From contig CAYMFU010000171.1 of NCBI GenBank assembly GCA_964389805.1, positions 1 to 34,107 of the forward strand: a DNA stretch of 34,107 nucleotides. Direction: 5' to 3'. Positions 1-9,035 of this stretch are shown here, in pieces. Numbering within the stretch: position 1 is the stretch's first letter; each line of letters begins with the position of its first letter. The position numbers and the translations under genes were made by a program. The stretch comes from JAGTVG01 sp964389805 (lineage in GTDB: Bacteria; Bacteroidota; Bacteroidia; Cytophagales; Cyclobacteriaceae). Below the pieces are notes generated by a model, which did no database searches, had not been told where the DNA came from, and saw only the letters and a program-made list of their open reading frames with translations.

Positions 1-453
1 TGGTTCAAATAAATATAATTTGCTCACCTTGTCAATAATCATCAATCCAAAAATTCCTTCTGCCGCTCCTATATCGACTACAATTTCATCTTTTTCAACA
101 TTAAAGTCATCGACAAGATAACGATGTGGTGAACGAGGATCCCGTTCAGATATTACTGCCCTGAAGTATTTCTTTGCATTCAACTTATTTTGCCCGTCTT
201 TATAGTACATCCTTTTGCCTTCAAACATGACATAAAATAGATTTAGTACAGTATCGAGCTTTACATCCATACCTGCAACCTTATATTTATCTTTAAATGT
301 ATAAGGAAATATATTTACCGGGCGGTGTTTGAGATATTCTAATACTTCCCTGATCTCATCAGTGATTTTATCCAGGGGTTGTTTTCTATAATATTGCAGG
401 ATGAGTAACCTGAGGGCTTTTCTTTTTAAGAATTTCGTAAATTTTTTCTTCAA
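1..453 (-). CDS. FkbM family methyltransferase, N-terminal part (runs off window)
   Basis: The reverse strand is open from a TTG at 453 to the window edge, giving 151 codons. Near the visible C-terminus lies a hydrophobic strand followed by D127-I-G-A-A-E-G133, the SAM-binding motif I of FkbM-type methyltransferases, then a strand ending FEP, where the acidic residue that binds the SAM ribose is expected. The basic first 20 residues and roughly 120-residue leader are usual for FkbM proteins acting on glycans or lipids. An in-frame stop lies 15 bases upstream of the TTG, and the first internal ATG is about 60 codons further in, so TTG or a nearby ATA/ATT is the only reasonable start. The catalytic C-terminal half is outside the window. 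Substrate cannot be told; an O-methyltransferase for surface polysaccharide is the common role. Confidence 0.75.
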   Translation of the reverse strand, partial: MKKKFTKFLKRKALRLLILQYYRKQPLDKITDEIREVLEYLKHRPVNIFPYTFKDKYKVAGMDVKLDTVLNLFYVMFEGKRMYYKDGQNKLNAKKYFRAVISERDPRSPHRYLVDDFNVEKDEIVVDIGAAEGIFGLMIIDKVSKLYLFEP

Positions 454-664
454 TATATAATATTATTTGCCTTCGCTAAAAATAGTTATTAAATCTCCAA
501 TCACAAAGTTATCGGGATAGGCCTGGCTGTATTCTTAAATTCAATATTAATATTTCTGCATATAAAGAGGTTACAATAAGCAAGTTATGCGAATGGATAA
601 TAGTACGTTCAACCAAATTTTCGTAGTTCTATATTTTTAATCAGCTTATGTAAATTAACCCAAA

Positions 665-1252
665 ATGAAAAAAATAACCCTATCACTCGCATTATTTGCC
701 GTAATATGGATTTTTGAATCCAGTTGTTCATCAAGGATATATGTTGATTCATCAGGCAATGTTCATACCTATAAGAATAAAAGAGAGGCCGCTAGTCATT
801 CATCCAGAACCTATTCACAAGGACATAATTACAGGGAAACCAGTAGCCAGTCAACAAGAACCTATGCTCCGGGTCAAGAGAAAAAAGAAACAGATAGCCG
901 GTCAGCAAGAACCTATGCTCCCGGGCAGGAGAAAAAAGAAACAGATAGCCAATCAGCAAGAACCTATGCCCCTGGGCAGGAGAAAAAGACAACGAGTAAT
1001 CAGTCTAATAAGCAGAATGCTTCAGGTCAAAAGAATAATGTGACCACCAACCAAACAGCGGATTCCAAAGTTTCCGGTCAGGAGAAAAAGACTACGGGCA
1101 ATCAGTCTAATAACCAAAATGCTTCAAGTCAAAAGAATAAAGCAACGGAAAGTCAGACAACTGACTCCAAAGTAACCGGTCAGGAGAAAAAAGAGTCTGA
1201 AAATCAATCAGCATCACAAACATCTGCTCAAGGAAATAAGAAGAAAAAATAA
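665..1252 (+). CDS. Secreted lipoprotein-like protein of 17-residue tandem repeats
   Basis: The 195-residue product starts with a signal peptide (MKK, hydrophobic stretch to about residue 17) ending in E-S-S-C21, a loose lipobox, so it is probably exported and perhaps lipid-anchored. From residue 44 to 179 it is eight units of exactly 17 residues (51 bp). The early units carry the pattern RTY-APGQEKKETDS. The later ones alternate two subtypes, N-x-Q-N-A-S-x-Q-K-N and D-S-K-V-x-G-Q-E-K-K, giving a 34-residue higher-order period. The tail ends in four lysines. Composition is almost only Q, K, S, T, N, E and G, hence probably disordered. No enzymatic domain is visible. It stands alone, converging on the antiporter gene. 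Function unknown; a periplasmic spacer or cell-wall-associated linker is possible. Confidence 0.7.
   Translation: MKKITLSLALFAVIWIFESSCSSRIYVDSSGNVHTYKNKREAASHSSRTYSQGHNYRETSSQSTRTYAPGQEKKETDSRSARTYAPGQEKKETDSQSARTYAPGQEKKTTSNQSNKQNASGQKNNVTTNQTADSKVSGQEKKTTGNQSNNQNASSQKNKATESQTTDSKVTGQEKKESENQSASQTSAQGNKKKK
794..1201 (+). repeat. Eight 51-bp in-frame tandem repeats
   Basis: Units begin at 794, 845, 896, 947, 998, 1049, 1100 and 1151, each exactly 51 bp. Units 2 and 3 differ at only a few bases. Units 5 to 8 show a two-unit alternation, so a 102-bp duplication probably followed the original expansion. Confidence 0.9.
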
Positions 1253-1349
1253 TAGAAATCAGTCTTTTTTAATTGAATCCTAGTATGATTTAATATACAA
1301 TAGGTTTAGATCTATAAACCCAAAATTTAAATTGTACATAAAATTTAAA

Positions 1350-3335
1350 TCAATTTATAAACTCACTGTCGAATAATTTTACAGCCAATTCAATCTGTTC
1401 CTGATTCCCAATCAAATAAACAACATCTTCGCTTTTTAGAATCTCTTTCGGCGATGGGTGCTCTATGATCTCTATCCCTCTCCTAATTGCAACCAGGGTA
1501 ACGCCGGTTTTACTTCGCAATTGCAGTTCGATCATAGATTTACCGTCAGCCAGTGAATTATCTTTTATAGTTATGGGAGTAATACTGATCTTAGAGAATT
1601 CGTCAAATATGGTAGCCTGATTTGTTATATCCTTTTCACTGAAAACGCCCAGGATCATATTCCTGATATTTTTAAGAATCTGGGTAACTTTGTTCTTTGG
1701 GTAGGCACTTTTTAGGAGAATCCTGTTTAACAGATCAATGGCTATTTCCAATTTCTCCGGCAATACCTGATCCGCTCCAAGTTTGTACAATTCCTCCACA
1801 TTATCTATCTGTTTAGCGCGCATCAGAATAAAGGCTCTTGTATTTATTTGTCGAACCTTCTCAATAATGGCCATCGCAGGAATGATGTCGCCAACTGATA
1901 TCACTATATATTCTGCTGTATCCACATGGGCTTTTAATAGAATAGGTAGATTCACTGCATCTCCATACACGACCATATCCCCATTTTTCATTTTCTTCTG
2001 TGCAAGGGATGGATTGAAGACAATTGAAACATGTTTCATATCATTGTCTTTGGCGATATCAGACAAGATCAAGGCACTGTCATCTGTGCCTATGATAACC
2101 AGATGATCTTTCATATCCGGTATGTCAATTTCTTTTAAAGGAAATATCCCCTTTTTCATGAATTCAGGTAAGGGAAGTTTTAATATTGTATTGGCCAAAG
2201 GCAGAGACATTTTCATCATGAAAGGGGTTAAAGCCATGGTTATGACTGCAACAGCCAGAAATAATTGATAATAAAAATCCGTCAGGATGGCATAAGCAAA
2301 TCCAATTTCAGCCAGAATGAACGAAAACTCACCTACCTGACTCAAGGCTACGCCTACCAGCACCGTACCCCGAAAGGTATGCCCCAGCATAAATCCTGTC
2401 CCGCCGGCAATAATGAACTTAATAACGATGACCAATAAAACACTCGATAATACCAGCTGGAGATTATCCGCCACGAATGACAGGTCAAGCAGCATGCCAA
2501 TAGATACAAAAAAGAAACTGGTGAACGTATCTTTAAATGGAATAACATTTCCAAATACATTATGGCTGTATTCCGATTCTGAGATCATCAATCCGGCCAG
2601 AAAAGCTCCGAATGCCAGCGTCATACCAAGTTCAGCAGTCAGTAGCGCAATAGCCAGACAAATAAGAAAAACACTCATCATGAATAATTCCTGGTTTTTA
2701 GTCATAGCTATTAAATGCAAAATCCTTGGCAACAACCAACGGTTTCCAAAATAGACCAAACCAATAATGATCACTGCTTTTAATGCAAGCAATAAGATCT
2801 CACCTGTCAGGTTAACCTGATGATCCCCCAGCAGGTTGGTGAACAATAAAAGTGGCACAAGCAATAGATCCTGAAAAATGAGGATCCCCAGAACCGTTCG
2901 ACCATAATTGGAGGTTAGTTCGGAACGCTCCTGTAAGAGTTTGAGAACCAGGGCTGAACTGCTCAAAGCAGCAAGGAAGCCTATAAAGAGACTTGTTTGC
3001 CAACTCAATCCGATAAGATATGATGATAAGTAAAACACTCCTGCTGTCAATGTAACCTGCAAAAATCCTCCTAGCAATACGATCCTTCGTATTTTTAGCA
3101 AATGTTTCAGGGAAAATTCCAGGCCTATGGTAAAAAGCAATAGGATCACCCCGATCTCAGCCATTAATTCAATTTCGTCCCTTGATTTGACTAATGAAAG
3201 CAAATGTGGACCTGCTATAATACCTGTCAGGAGATATCCGACCACGTTTGGAACTTTAGTTTTCGTGAAAACCAGGTTGACCAGGGTTGACAAGGCGAAT
3301 ATTATAACTATATCTTTGAGAATGGTTAATTCCAT
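1350..3335 (-). CDS. CPA2-family cation:proton antiporter with RCK regulatory domains (KefB-like)
   Basis: The 661-residue inner-membrane protein has a Na+/H+ exchanger domain (about residues 5-380, 12 or so hydrophobic helices), an RCK-N domain (about 410-530) and an RCK-C domain (about 577-660). Antiporter hallmarks include VPNVVGYLLTGIIAGP near the N-terminus and IFQDLLLVP around residues 153-161, with the Q-D pair typical of KefB/KefC. The family exchanges K+ or Na+ for protons, and RCK domains gate by nucleotide. Here the expected GxGxxG of RCK-N is replaced by GTDDSA at 416-421, so classical NAD binding is doubtful. It has no KefF/KefG partner next to it. Assignment to the family is firm; ion specificity is not visible. 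Confidence 0.9.
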   Translation of the reverse strand: MELTILKDIVIIFALSTLVNLVFTKTKVPNVVGYLLTGIIAGPHLLSLVKSRDEIELMAEIGVILLLFTIGLEFSLKHLLKIRRIVLLGGFLQVTLTAGVFYLSSYLIGLSWQTSLFIGFLAALSSSALVLKLLQERSELTSNYGRTVLGILIFQDLLLVPLLLFTNLLGDHQVNLTGEILLLALKAVIIIGLVYFGNRWLLPRILHLIAMTKNQELFMMSVFLICLAIALLTAELGMTLAFGAFLAGLMISESEYSHNVFGNVIPFKDTFTSFFFVSIGMLLDLSFVADNLQLVLSSVLLVIVIKFIIAGGTGFMLGHTFRGTVLVGVALSQVGEFSFILAEIGFAYAILTDFYYQLFLAVAVITMALTPFMMKMSLPLANTILKLPLPEFMKKGIFPLKEIDIPDMKDHLVIIGTDDSALILSDIAKDNDMKHVSIVFNPSLAQKKMKNGDMVVYGDAVNLPILLKAHVDTAEYIVISVGDIIPAMAIIEKVRQINTRAFILMRAKQIDNVEELYKLGADQVLPEKLEIAIDLLNRILLKSAYPKNKVTQILKNIRNMILGVFSEKDITNQATIFDEFSKISITPITIKDNSLADGKSMIELQLRSKTGVTLVAIRRGIEIIEHPSPKEILKSEDVVYLIGNQEQIELAVKLFDSEFIN

Positions 3336-3851
3336 GGACGGTATTACTTACCAAATCAATCCGCTTTTTCAATTATTTTATCCAGCTAAAAATCACACTT
3401 TAATATATTCATATACGTAATTCAGGTATTTTTAATGGTGCGTAATGATTGCTTCTTAAAATTAATAAATTTACTATGTGTTAAGTCCTTGAGAGTGGAA
3501 TTTTTCAAAAAAAGGGCAATGTTTTCGTACTTTATAAAGTTATTTTAGTGTGATTCTTATATTTAGTAATTTGATAGTTCACCTTGTTTCTATCCAGTTA
3601 GTGGTTTACAACAACATTAAATTCTTATCTTCACCAGGGCTTCTCCCCACATATTTTAATGACCCGCATCACCATTCGTAACGGGCATAAAATTTATAGC
3701 ATGACCCATTTTTGCAAATAGAATGGCTGTACCTCTACTGTTTCCTTTCAACACAAAGTGGACTGATTTATACTAAGGATTATTAGATTGATATTTTGAT
3801 ATGATAGAGATCTGTTATTTAGAAACTATGAATATATTCAAGGAATATGAA
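3336..3851. other. Intergenic stretch, 516 bp
   Basis: No convincing gene. It holds the upstream region of the antiporter gene and one copy of a 50-bp repeat at 3729-3777; otherwise AT-rich sequence with stops in all frames. Confidence 0.6.
3729..3777 (+). repeat. Dispersed ~50-bp repeat, copy 1
   Basis: This matches 8790-8840. Both run from GTAC through a TTTC block and an AAAGTG block to ACTGATTTATRCTAA, with a 2-bp length difference. The last 12 bases GATTTATACTAA also occur at the insertion sequence end at 33940-33951, which suggests an old mobile-element end, but this is not proven. Confidence 0.5.
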
Positions 3852-5327
3852 CTATTTAATAATAATTTTTTTTGTTATTATTTCAAATCCTTCTACTTTG
3901 AAAAAATAAACTCCTTTAAGCATATAAGTAGAAAATTGAATTTCATTTATTCCTGGTAAAATCATCCCGGATTTGATAAGTTCCCCCGAAATTTTATAAA
4001 TCGTATAAGATGTTTCTTCTTTACCGCTAAAGGAAGCAGTGAACTGATTTCCAACTAATGGATTTGGATACAATAAAATATTAGGCTGAATATCGTCAAA
4101 GGTTACGCTAACAACACCATGATACTCAAATGATCCATCAAAATCTGTTGCTTTAAGCCGATAATAAGATAATCCAGGAAATGGCATTTCATCCACAAAT
4201 TTATATTTCTTGATGGTTGAAGTATATTCTGTTTTTGAAAATATGATGGCATAATCAGAAAAAGTCCTGCCGTCAAACGATCTTTCAACAGTAAAAAAAT
4301 CAAAGTTTATCTCAGAAACCGTTTTCCAGGTCAGCTTCACCAGATTATTATTATAAGATGCATAAAAATTCACTAGTTCAATAGGCAGCGGGACATTCCC
4401 TGTATCCGTACCTGTGAAATAGTTGATAGTGCCAATGTTTTCTCCGACAAAGGCATCTGTATCTCCATCACCTGAAACGTCTGCAAATGTTACGTTAGAT
4501 GTAGTACCTACATCAACACCATTAAAGGGATTGCTAGCCCCAGTTCGCTCTGTGAATGTAGGTGAAGAAGCAGAACCTGTATTTTCAAAGTAAGCGATTG
4601 CTCCTCCGGATTCACCAGAAAACAAATCCCAGTCGCCATCACTGTCAAGGTCCACAAAGCCCGGAGATGAGTCAGTTCCTACATCTTCACCATTCAAGGG
4701 ATTGTTGGTGCCGGTTCTTTCTGCAAAAGTTGGGCTCGAAGCCGATCCCGTGTTTTCGTAATACCGGAACGTGCCATCACCTTCGCCCGAAATGCAGTCC
4801 CAATCTCCATCATTATCAATATCAGCAAATTGTGGATCTGAGTCATCATTGACTCCAGATCCTGATGTAGTGAAACCATTTAGGGGATTTGAAGCGCCAG
4901 TTACCAAAGTGAAAGTAGGACTACTGGCACTTCCTGTATTCCTGTAAAAATTGAAATTTCCATCGGCTTCACCAATAAAACAATCTTTGTCGCCATCATC
5001 ATCAATATCTACGAATCCAAGAGTTGATCTCGTGCCAACATCTTCGTTATTGAAAGGATTGTTTGCACCTGTTCTTTCCGTGTAGGTAGGGCTGGATGCT
5101 GTCCCAGTATTTTCGAAATAATTAATAGTCCCATCATCTTCTCCAATGAATAGGTCAAAATCCCCGTCATCATCAATATCCACCAATGATGGTTTTGAAC
5201 GCGTCCCGACATCTTCCCCATCCATAGGATTATTAGCGCCGGTTTGTTCAGTAAAGCTTTGAGCAATTGAATAATTTAGGCATATAACTGTAATACTAAC
5301 TGTGAACAAGTATTTATAAAAGAACAT
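3852..5327 (-). CDS. VCBS/FG-GAP-repeat surface protein with type IX secretion signal
   Basis: A 491-residue exported protein. The signal peptide ends in SIAQ (about residue 23). Five repeats of about 60 residues follow, each with a T-G-A-x-N-P block, a Ca2+-binding aspartate cluster such as VDIDDDGDFDLFIGE, and a Y-F-E-N-T-G-x-A-S-S-P block. These are VCBS/FG-GAP propeller blades. Next come a module reading NLVKLTWKTVSEINFDFFTVERS and a C-terminal sorting domain of type A (LLYPNP near residue 420, final KKIIIK), used by the type IX secretion system to cross the outer membrane and attach to the surface. It is a paralogue of the gene at 21093-22568, and both are exactly 491 residues. Probable role: calcium-stabilized adhesin or extracellular structural protein; ligand unknown. 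Confidence 0.85.
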   Translation of the reverse strand: MFFYKYLFTVSITVICLNYSIAQSFTEQTGANNPMDGEDVGTRSKPSLVDIDDDGDFDLFIGEDDGTINYFENTGTASSPTYTERTGANNPFNNEDVGTRSTLGFVDIDDDGDKDCFIGEADGNFNFYRNTGSASSPTFTLVTGASNPLNGFTTSGSGVNDDSDPQFADIDNDGDWDCISGEGDGTFRYYENTGSASSPTFAERTGTNNPLNGEDVGTDSSPGFVDLDSDGDWDLFSGESGGAIAYFENTGSASSPTFTERTGASNPFNGVDVGTTSNVTFADVSGDGDTDAFVGENIGTINYFTGTDTGNVPLPIELVNFYASYNNNLVKLTWKTVSEINFDFFTVERSFDGRTFSDYAIIFSKTEYTSTIKKYKFVDEMPFPGLSYYRLKATDFDGSFEYHGVVSVTFDDIQPNILLYPNPLVGNQFTASFSGKEETSYTIYKISGELIKSGMILPGINEIQFSTYMLKGVYFFKVEGFEIITKKIIIK

Positions 5328-5647
5328 AGATTTATTGTAATGCTTGCTATAATAAAATTACAACATATATTCTGATTTACAATCCAGACTAACTTGAGCT
5401 CTAGTTTCTAAGTGTTTTAAACTCCTTTATAATTTCATATTGACTTGGAAACAATAAAGCATTAAATACAAATTATCCTAATATAAGATATCAAGTATCT
5501 AGAGAGAAAGAACTAAAAAAGTAACGGATAATTTTAGAAGGTATTGTATTTATATTCATTGTTACTTGTATGTTGCTCTGATAATTAAATAAAGGATATA
5601 TCACCACACTGAACGGTTGAGATCTTATGTATTAGAATCAAAAAAAT

Positions 5648-5702
5648 GGCTGAAATCAATACAGTTATATTCCATTCCACAGAATAAAAGAATGCATCAG
5701 AC
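5648..5702 (+). repeat. Dispersed intergenic repeat, copy 1 (partial)
   Basis: It has the same order as the other copies: GGCTGAAATC, then TTATATTCCATTCCACAG, then AGAATGCATCAGAC at 5689-5702, where similarity stops abruptly. The GCTTTC half of the core is absent. Confidence 0.6.
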
Positions 5703-5814
5703 TAAATCTAGCTGGATGAGTAATCAACTTACCATAATTAGATGTAAATAAAATAATAATACTACCAAATAAAATATATTCCGCTTCATTCATTACCTTT
5801 CTTAACTGTAGGCT

Positions 5815-5866
5815 CTCCACAATCCCCTCCACTACAAACAAAAATCTTATTTTATAAGCTTTTCAA
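5815..5866 (-). terminator. Terminator-like hairpin with conserved G-rich tail, copy A
   Basis: Read on the reverse strand, an imperfect hairpin of about ten pairs (AAAAGCTTAT, loop AAA, ATAAGATTTT) is followed by a T-run and the tail TTTGTTTGTAGTGGAGGGG. The same tail follows the hairpins at 6368-6402 and 31174-31204. No reverse-strand gene ends here now, so this copy may have lost its gene. Confidence 0.55.
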
Positions 5867-5882
5867 TTAAGATGACAGCATA

Positions 5883-6270
5883 TTGGACATTCAAGATATT
5901 CAAGCCAGCTTTAATAAGCTTTACAAACAAAATGCATCAGTAAACTTATTCTCTCATGAATTTCTCACTGGATTACATCATCAAACCGGATTTATTAACC
6001 GTTCCTTAATTGCAAGAAGATTAAAATCTGTCGGTTTTCAAAAAATATTAATAACAATCAGAAATCAATTTGATATCCTTGAATCTGCTTTCAAGCAATA
6101 TATAAAAGTTGGAGGGGTTCTAAAATTTAGATCGTATTTTAACTTGAAAGGAGATAATTCCATGTATTATTTCACGATGCATCGATTCCATCTAGATTAC
6201 TTTAATTATTTCCACATTATTAAGTTGTATTCAGATCTGTTCGGATTAATATTACTTTATACTATCTACC
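5883..6270 (+). pseudogene. Sulfotransferase-like gene remnant
   Basis: The open frame (about 130 codons of recognizable sequence, within an ORF reaching 6380) reads like the middle of a carbohydrate sulfotransferase. It has SHEFLTG, then ARRLKSVG, then KILITIRNQFDILESAFKQY, the block carrying the R and S that bind PAPS 3'-phosphate in this family, then LDYFNYFHIIKLYSDLFG. The 5' PAPS P-loop block (RTGSTWL-type) is missing. After SDLFG the sequence collapses into LILLYT where KENVLVLLYE-type sequence is expected, and the rest is nonsense. The only start is TTG. It lies between two G-rich-tail elements in direct orientation. I call it a fragment; homology is from motif reading and should be checked by profile search. 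Confidence 0.55.
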
Positions 6271-6367
6271 TCCACAAATTATATTTCCTCCCTTTTAAAC
6301 AATGCCATTTTCCTTTTATTACAATTCTTTATCACTTCATCTCGACAGTCCTCTCCACACCAAACAA

Positions 6368-6402
6368 AAAACACCTGTAACACATACTGCTAGAGGTGTT
6401 TT
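6368..6402 (-). terminator. Rho-independent terminator of the DUF255 gene, copy B
   Basis: A perfect 9-bp stem (AAAACACCT at 6368-6376, AGGTGTTTT at 6394-6402) with a 17-nt loop lies 38 bp past the stop of the 6440-8551 gene. On the reverse strand it runs into TTTTTTGTTTGG and a G-rich tail (to about 6340) shared with copies A and C. Loop bases ACTGCTA match copy C. Confidence 0.8.
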
Positions 6403-6439
6403 ATGATCTGCACATTTGACATTCCTCCAAATAATTATA

Positions 6440-8551
6440 TTATTTAATAATTTGTTTCAAGGCTTCATTTACATCAGTTACGGGGAGCTTGCAAACTTTA
6501 TCCTGGCATACGTAAATGGTAGTTTGTCCTTTCACCAGTTTATTTTCAAGCAAGGATAATGTTCCTTCACTTTTGCCTCCCGACAAGAATACATTAGGTA
6601 AATATTCTCTGTCAAATTTTTTGCGAATTGATTCAAAATCATTTCCTACGATAGCGACTTCATAAGGTTCCCGAATCATCCAGGCAATTATTATATCCCA
6701 ATTGGCGTAGTATGCACCACCTTTTAAAGCATTTTGCTTAACATTATCGACCATTGTTTTTGACATGTCTGAATAATTTTCGTCGTAATAATACAATCCC
6801 AAAGCATATAAATTTTTAGCCATCTCAGAGTTCGAAGCTGGAATAACATTGTCGCTTACTTCCATTTTACGAGCTATTAGTGCCGGGTCGATATCAGAAG
6901 TGAAAAAAAACATTCCACTTTTTTCATCATAAAAGTGTTTAATAACATAGTCGGTTAATTGTCGAGCATGATTTAACCATTTTTCATTAAAAGTTGTCTG
7001 ATATAGTGAAATATATGCTGCAATTGTAAAAGCATAGTCATCTAAAAAAGCATTGATAGAAGCCTTGCCATTTTTATACGATCTAAATAATCTATTATCT
7101 GCTGATCGCATATTTTCATTAATAAATTCCGCATTCCTCAAAGCTATATTTAAATATTTTTCATTATCAAAAATCCTGTATGCATCAACATACGCCTTCA
7201 ACATGAGTGCATTCCAGGAAGTGAGAATTTTATCATCCAGTCCTGGTCGAATACGTTTTTCTCTTTCTTTCAATAATATTTGTTTCGCTTCTAGTATTTG
7301 TTTCCGTAGTTCATTTTCGGCGATTTTATATTTATTGGCTATTTTTTTATCATTGGATGTTATATATAAAATGTTATGGCCTTTTTCCCAGTTTCCGTTT
7401 TCGGTCACATTATAATAATCTAAGATCAGATCATCTTTATCCTCCAATAGAGCTTGCAATTCGTTTTTTGTCCATACATAATATTTCCCTTCTTCCCCTT
7501 CACTGTCGGCATCCAGTGATGAATAAAATCCCCCTTCTTGTGAGGTCAATTCTCTTTTAATAAACCCAAGGGTTTCATTAACGATCATCTCATATTTCGG
7601 ATCCTTGGTTTTTTGATACGCCGAGGAATATAGACTTACAAGTTGTGCATTATCATACAGCATTTTTTCAAAGTGAGGCACTTTCCAATATATGTCAGTA
7701 GAATATCGTGCAAAACCACCTCCAAGCTGATCATAAATTCCGCCCTCTGCCATCTTATCCAGTGTGGTGATGACTGCCTTTAACGCATCATTGTCTTTTG
7801 TTAGAAAATTATATTGCAGCAAATACTGATAACCTAAGGGCATCGGAAATTTTGGGGCCTGCTTATGACCCCCAAATGCATAATCTATATAAATTTTCCA
7901 GTTGGAGAATATACGATTTAAGTCTTTTAATGTATATGGAGATTTTTTAGAACTGTCGAAAATCATTTCATTTGATTGAATGCCGCGTGTAAGAGATTGT
8001 GCTTGCTGCTCTGTCTTCTCAGGATTTTGTTTTACAAAATCAGATATCTGTTGGAGCATATCCAGCCATTGTGCTTTAGGAAAATAGGTGCCCCCATATA
8101 TAGGCCGCCCATCAGGTAAAGTGATACAATTTAAAGGCCAGCCCCCACTGCTGGTCAACAATTGTACTGCATTCATATATATCTGGTCAATATCTGGTCT
8201 TTCTTCACGATCCACTTTAATCGACACGAAATTTTCGTTCATGAATGTTGCCACCTCTTCATCCTCAAAGCTTTCATGTTCCATTACATGGCACCAATGA
8301 CAAGCCGAATAACCAATACTTACTATAATGAGTTTATTCTCCTGGCGGGCTTTTATAAGGGCTTCTTCTCCCCACGGGTACCAATTAACGGGATTATGAG
8401 CATGTTGCAAGAGATATGGACTACTTTCATGAATGAGTTGATTTGTGTATTTATGCCTCGAAGCTTCTATATTTCCGGTTTTATCTTGTGTCTGGCCGCA
8501 AGATGTTAGAGGGAGTAAGAATATCAATGAAATGTAGTATATATTTTTCAT
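6440..8551 (-). CDS. DUF255 thioredoxin-domain lipoprotein (YyaL/SPATA20 family)
   Basis: The 703-residue product has a lipoprotein signal peptide (LTS-C18). Next is the DUF255 thioredoxin-like domain (about 32-190) with the hallmark SACHWCHVMEHESF (C84 and C87) and VDREERPDIDQIYM. The rest is an alpha/alpha-barrel region of the N-acylglucosamine-2-epimerase/glycosidase type, with GGWPLN, GGTYFP, GGIYDQLGGGFARYSTD and WKVPHFEKMLYDNAQ blocks. Length matches the family (about 680 residues). Members are usually cytosolic, so an export signal with lipid anchor is a Bacteroidota variation. The biochemical role of the family is not established; the CHWC pair suggests a redox or thiol function. It is monocistronic, with its own terminator. 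Confidence 0.9.
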   Translation of the reverse strand: MKNIYYISLIFLLPLTSCGQTQDKTGNIEASRHKYTNQLIHESSPYLLQHAHNPVNWYPWGEEALIKARQENKLIIVSIGYSACHWCHVMEHESFEDEEVATFMNENFVSIKVDREERPDIDQIYMNAVQLLTSSGGWPLNCITLPDGRPIYGGTYFPKAQWLDMLQQISDFVKQNPEKTEQQAQSLTRGIQSNEMIFDSSKKSPYTLKDLNRIFSNWKIYIDYAFGGHKQAPKFPMPLGYQYLLQYNFLTKDNDALKAVITTLDKMAEGGIYDQLGGGFARYSTDIYWKVPHFEKMLYDNAQLVSLYSSAYQKTKDPKYEMIVNETLGFIKRELTSQEGGFYSSLDADSEGEEGKYYVWTKNELQALLEDKDDLILDYYNVTENGNWEKGHNILYITSNDKKIANKYKIAENELRKQILEAKQILLKEREKRIRPGLDDKILTSWNALMLKAYVDAYRIFDNEKYLNIALRNAEFINENMRSADNRLFRSYKNGKASINAFLDDYAFTIAAYISLYQTTFNEKWLNHARQLTDYVIKHFYDEKSGMFFFTSDIDPALIARKMEVSDNVIPASNSEMAKNLYALGLYYYDENYSDMSKTMVDNVKQNALKGGAYYANWDIIIAWMIREPYEVAIVGNDFESIRKKFDREYLPNVFLSGGKSEGTLSLLENKLVKGQTTIYVCQDKVCKLPVTDVNEALKQIIK

Positions 8552-9035
8552 GAAGGCTCAACGATACTGAATTATATACCTTTTTTATTTATTTCATCTT
8601 TAATATGATACATTTTCACGCCAGCAATTTAATAGAGTACTGAAATTAAAACCGTTGCGTTCCATTGAATCTGGCCAATATAAATCATAATATTTGCAAT
8701 TGCTAAAGACTTGGGAATCGATTATTGATATGTCTTAAAGCAGTCAGAATTATTTAATAATAATCCATCCAGGGTATAGAATTTAAATCGTACAGTAGCG
8801 GTATTTCTGTTCAAAAAAAGTGAACTGATTTATGCTAAAGCTTAAAATATAAAATATTAACTAAGTAATTATCCTGGCTAATATATAAAACTTTCTTTGG
8901 CTTATAAGCATCATTTAAACATAGACCGATTTTTAATATAAATATTGTGATGCCTGAATTTCAATATTCTATTCAAGATATTTAAAAGTGATCACTTAAA
9001 TTTTTCATTAATCATATTTTTAAATAATAACAATT
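8552..9035. other. Divergent intergenic stretch, 484 bp
   Basis: This is the upstream region for both the DUF255 gene and the 9036 gene, with one repeat copy at 8790-8840. No ORF or RNA gene is seen. Confidence 0.6.
8790..8840 (+). repeat. Dispersed ~50-bp repeat, copy 2
   Basis: Partner of 3729-3777; the right half is almost identical (AAAGTGRACTGATTTATRCTAA), the left half more diverged. Confidence 0.5.

Larger units (their letters stand above)
5328..5882. other. Intergenic stretch, 555 bp
   Basis: It holds the upstream region of the VCBS gene, a diverged copy of the dispersed repeat (5648-5702) and a terminator-like element (5815-5866). I see no gene. Confidence 0.6.

Noticed and set aside
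5929..5942. AATGCATCAG as another dispersed repeat copy
   Set aside because: Only 10 bases match and the flanks are unrelated; it lies inside the sulfotransferase-like frame.
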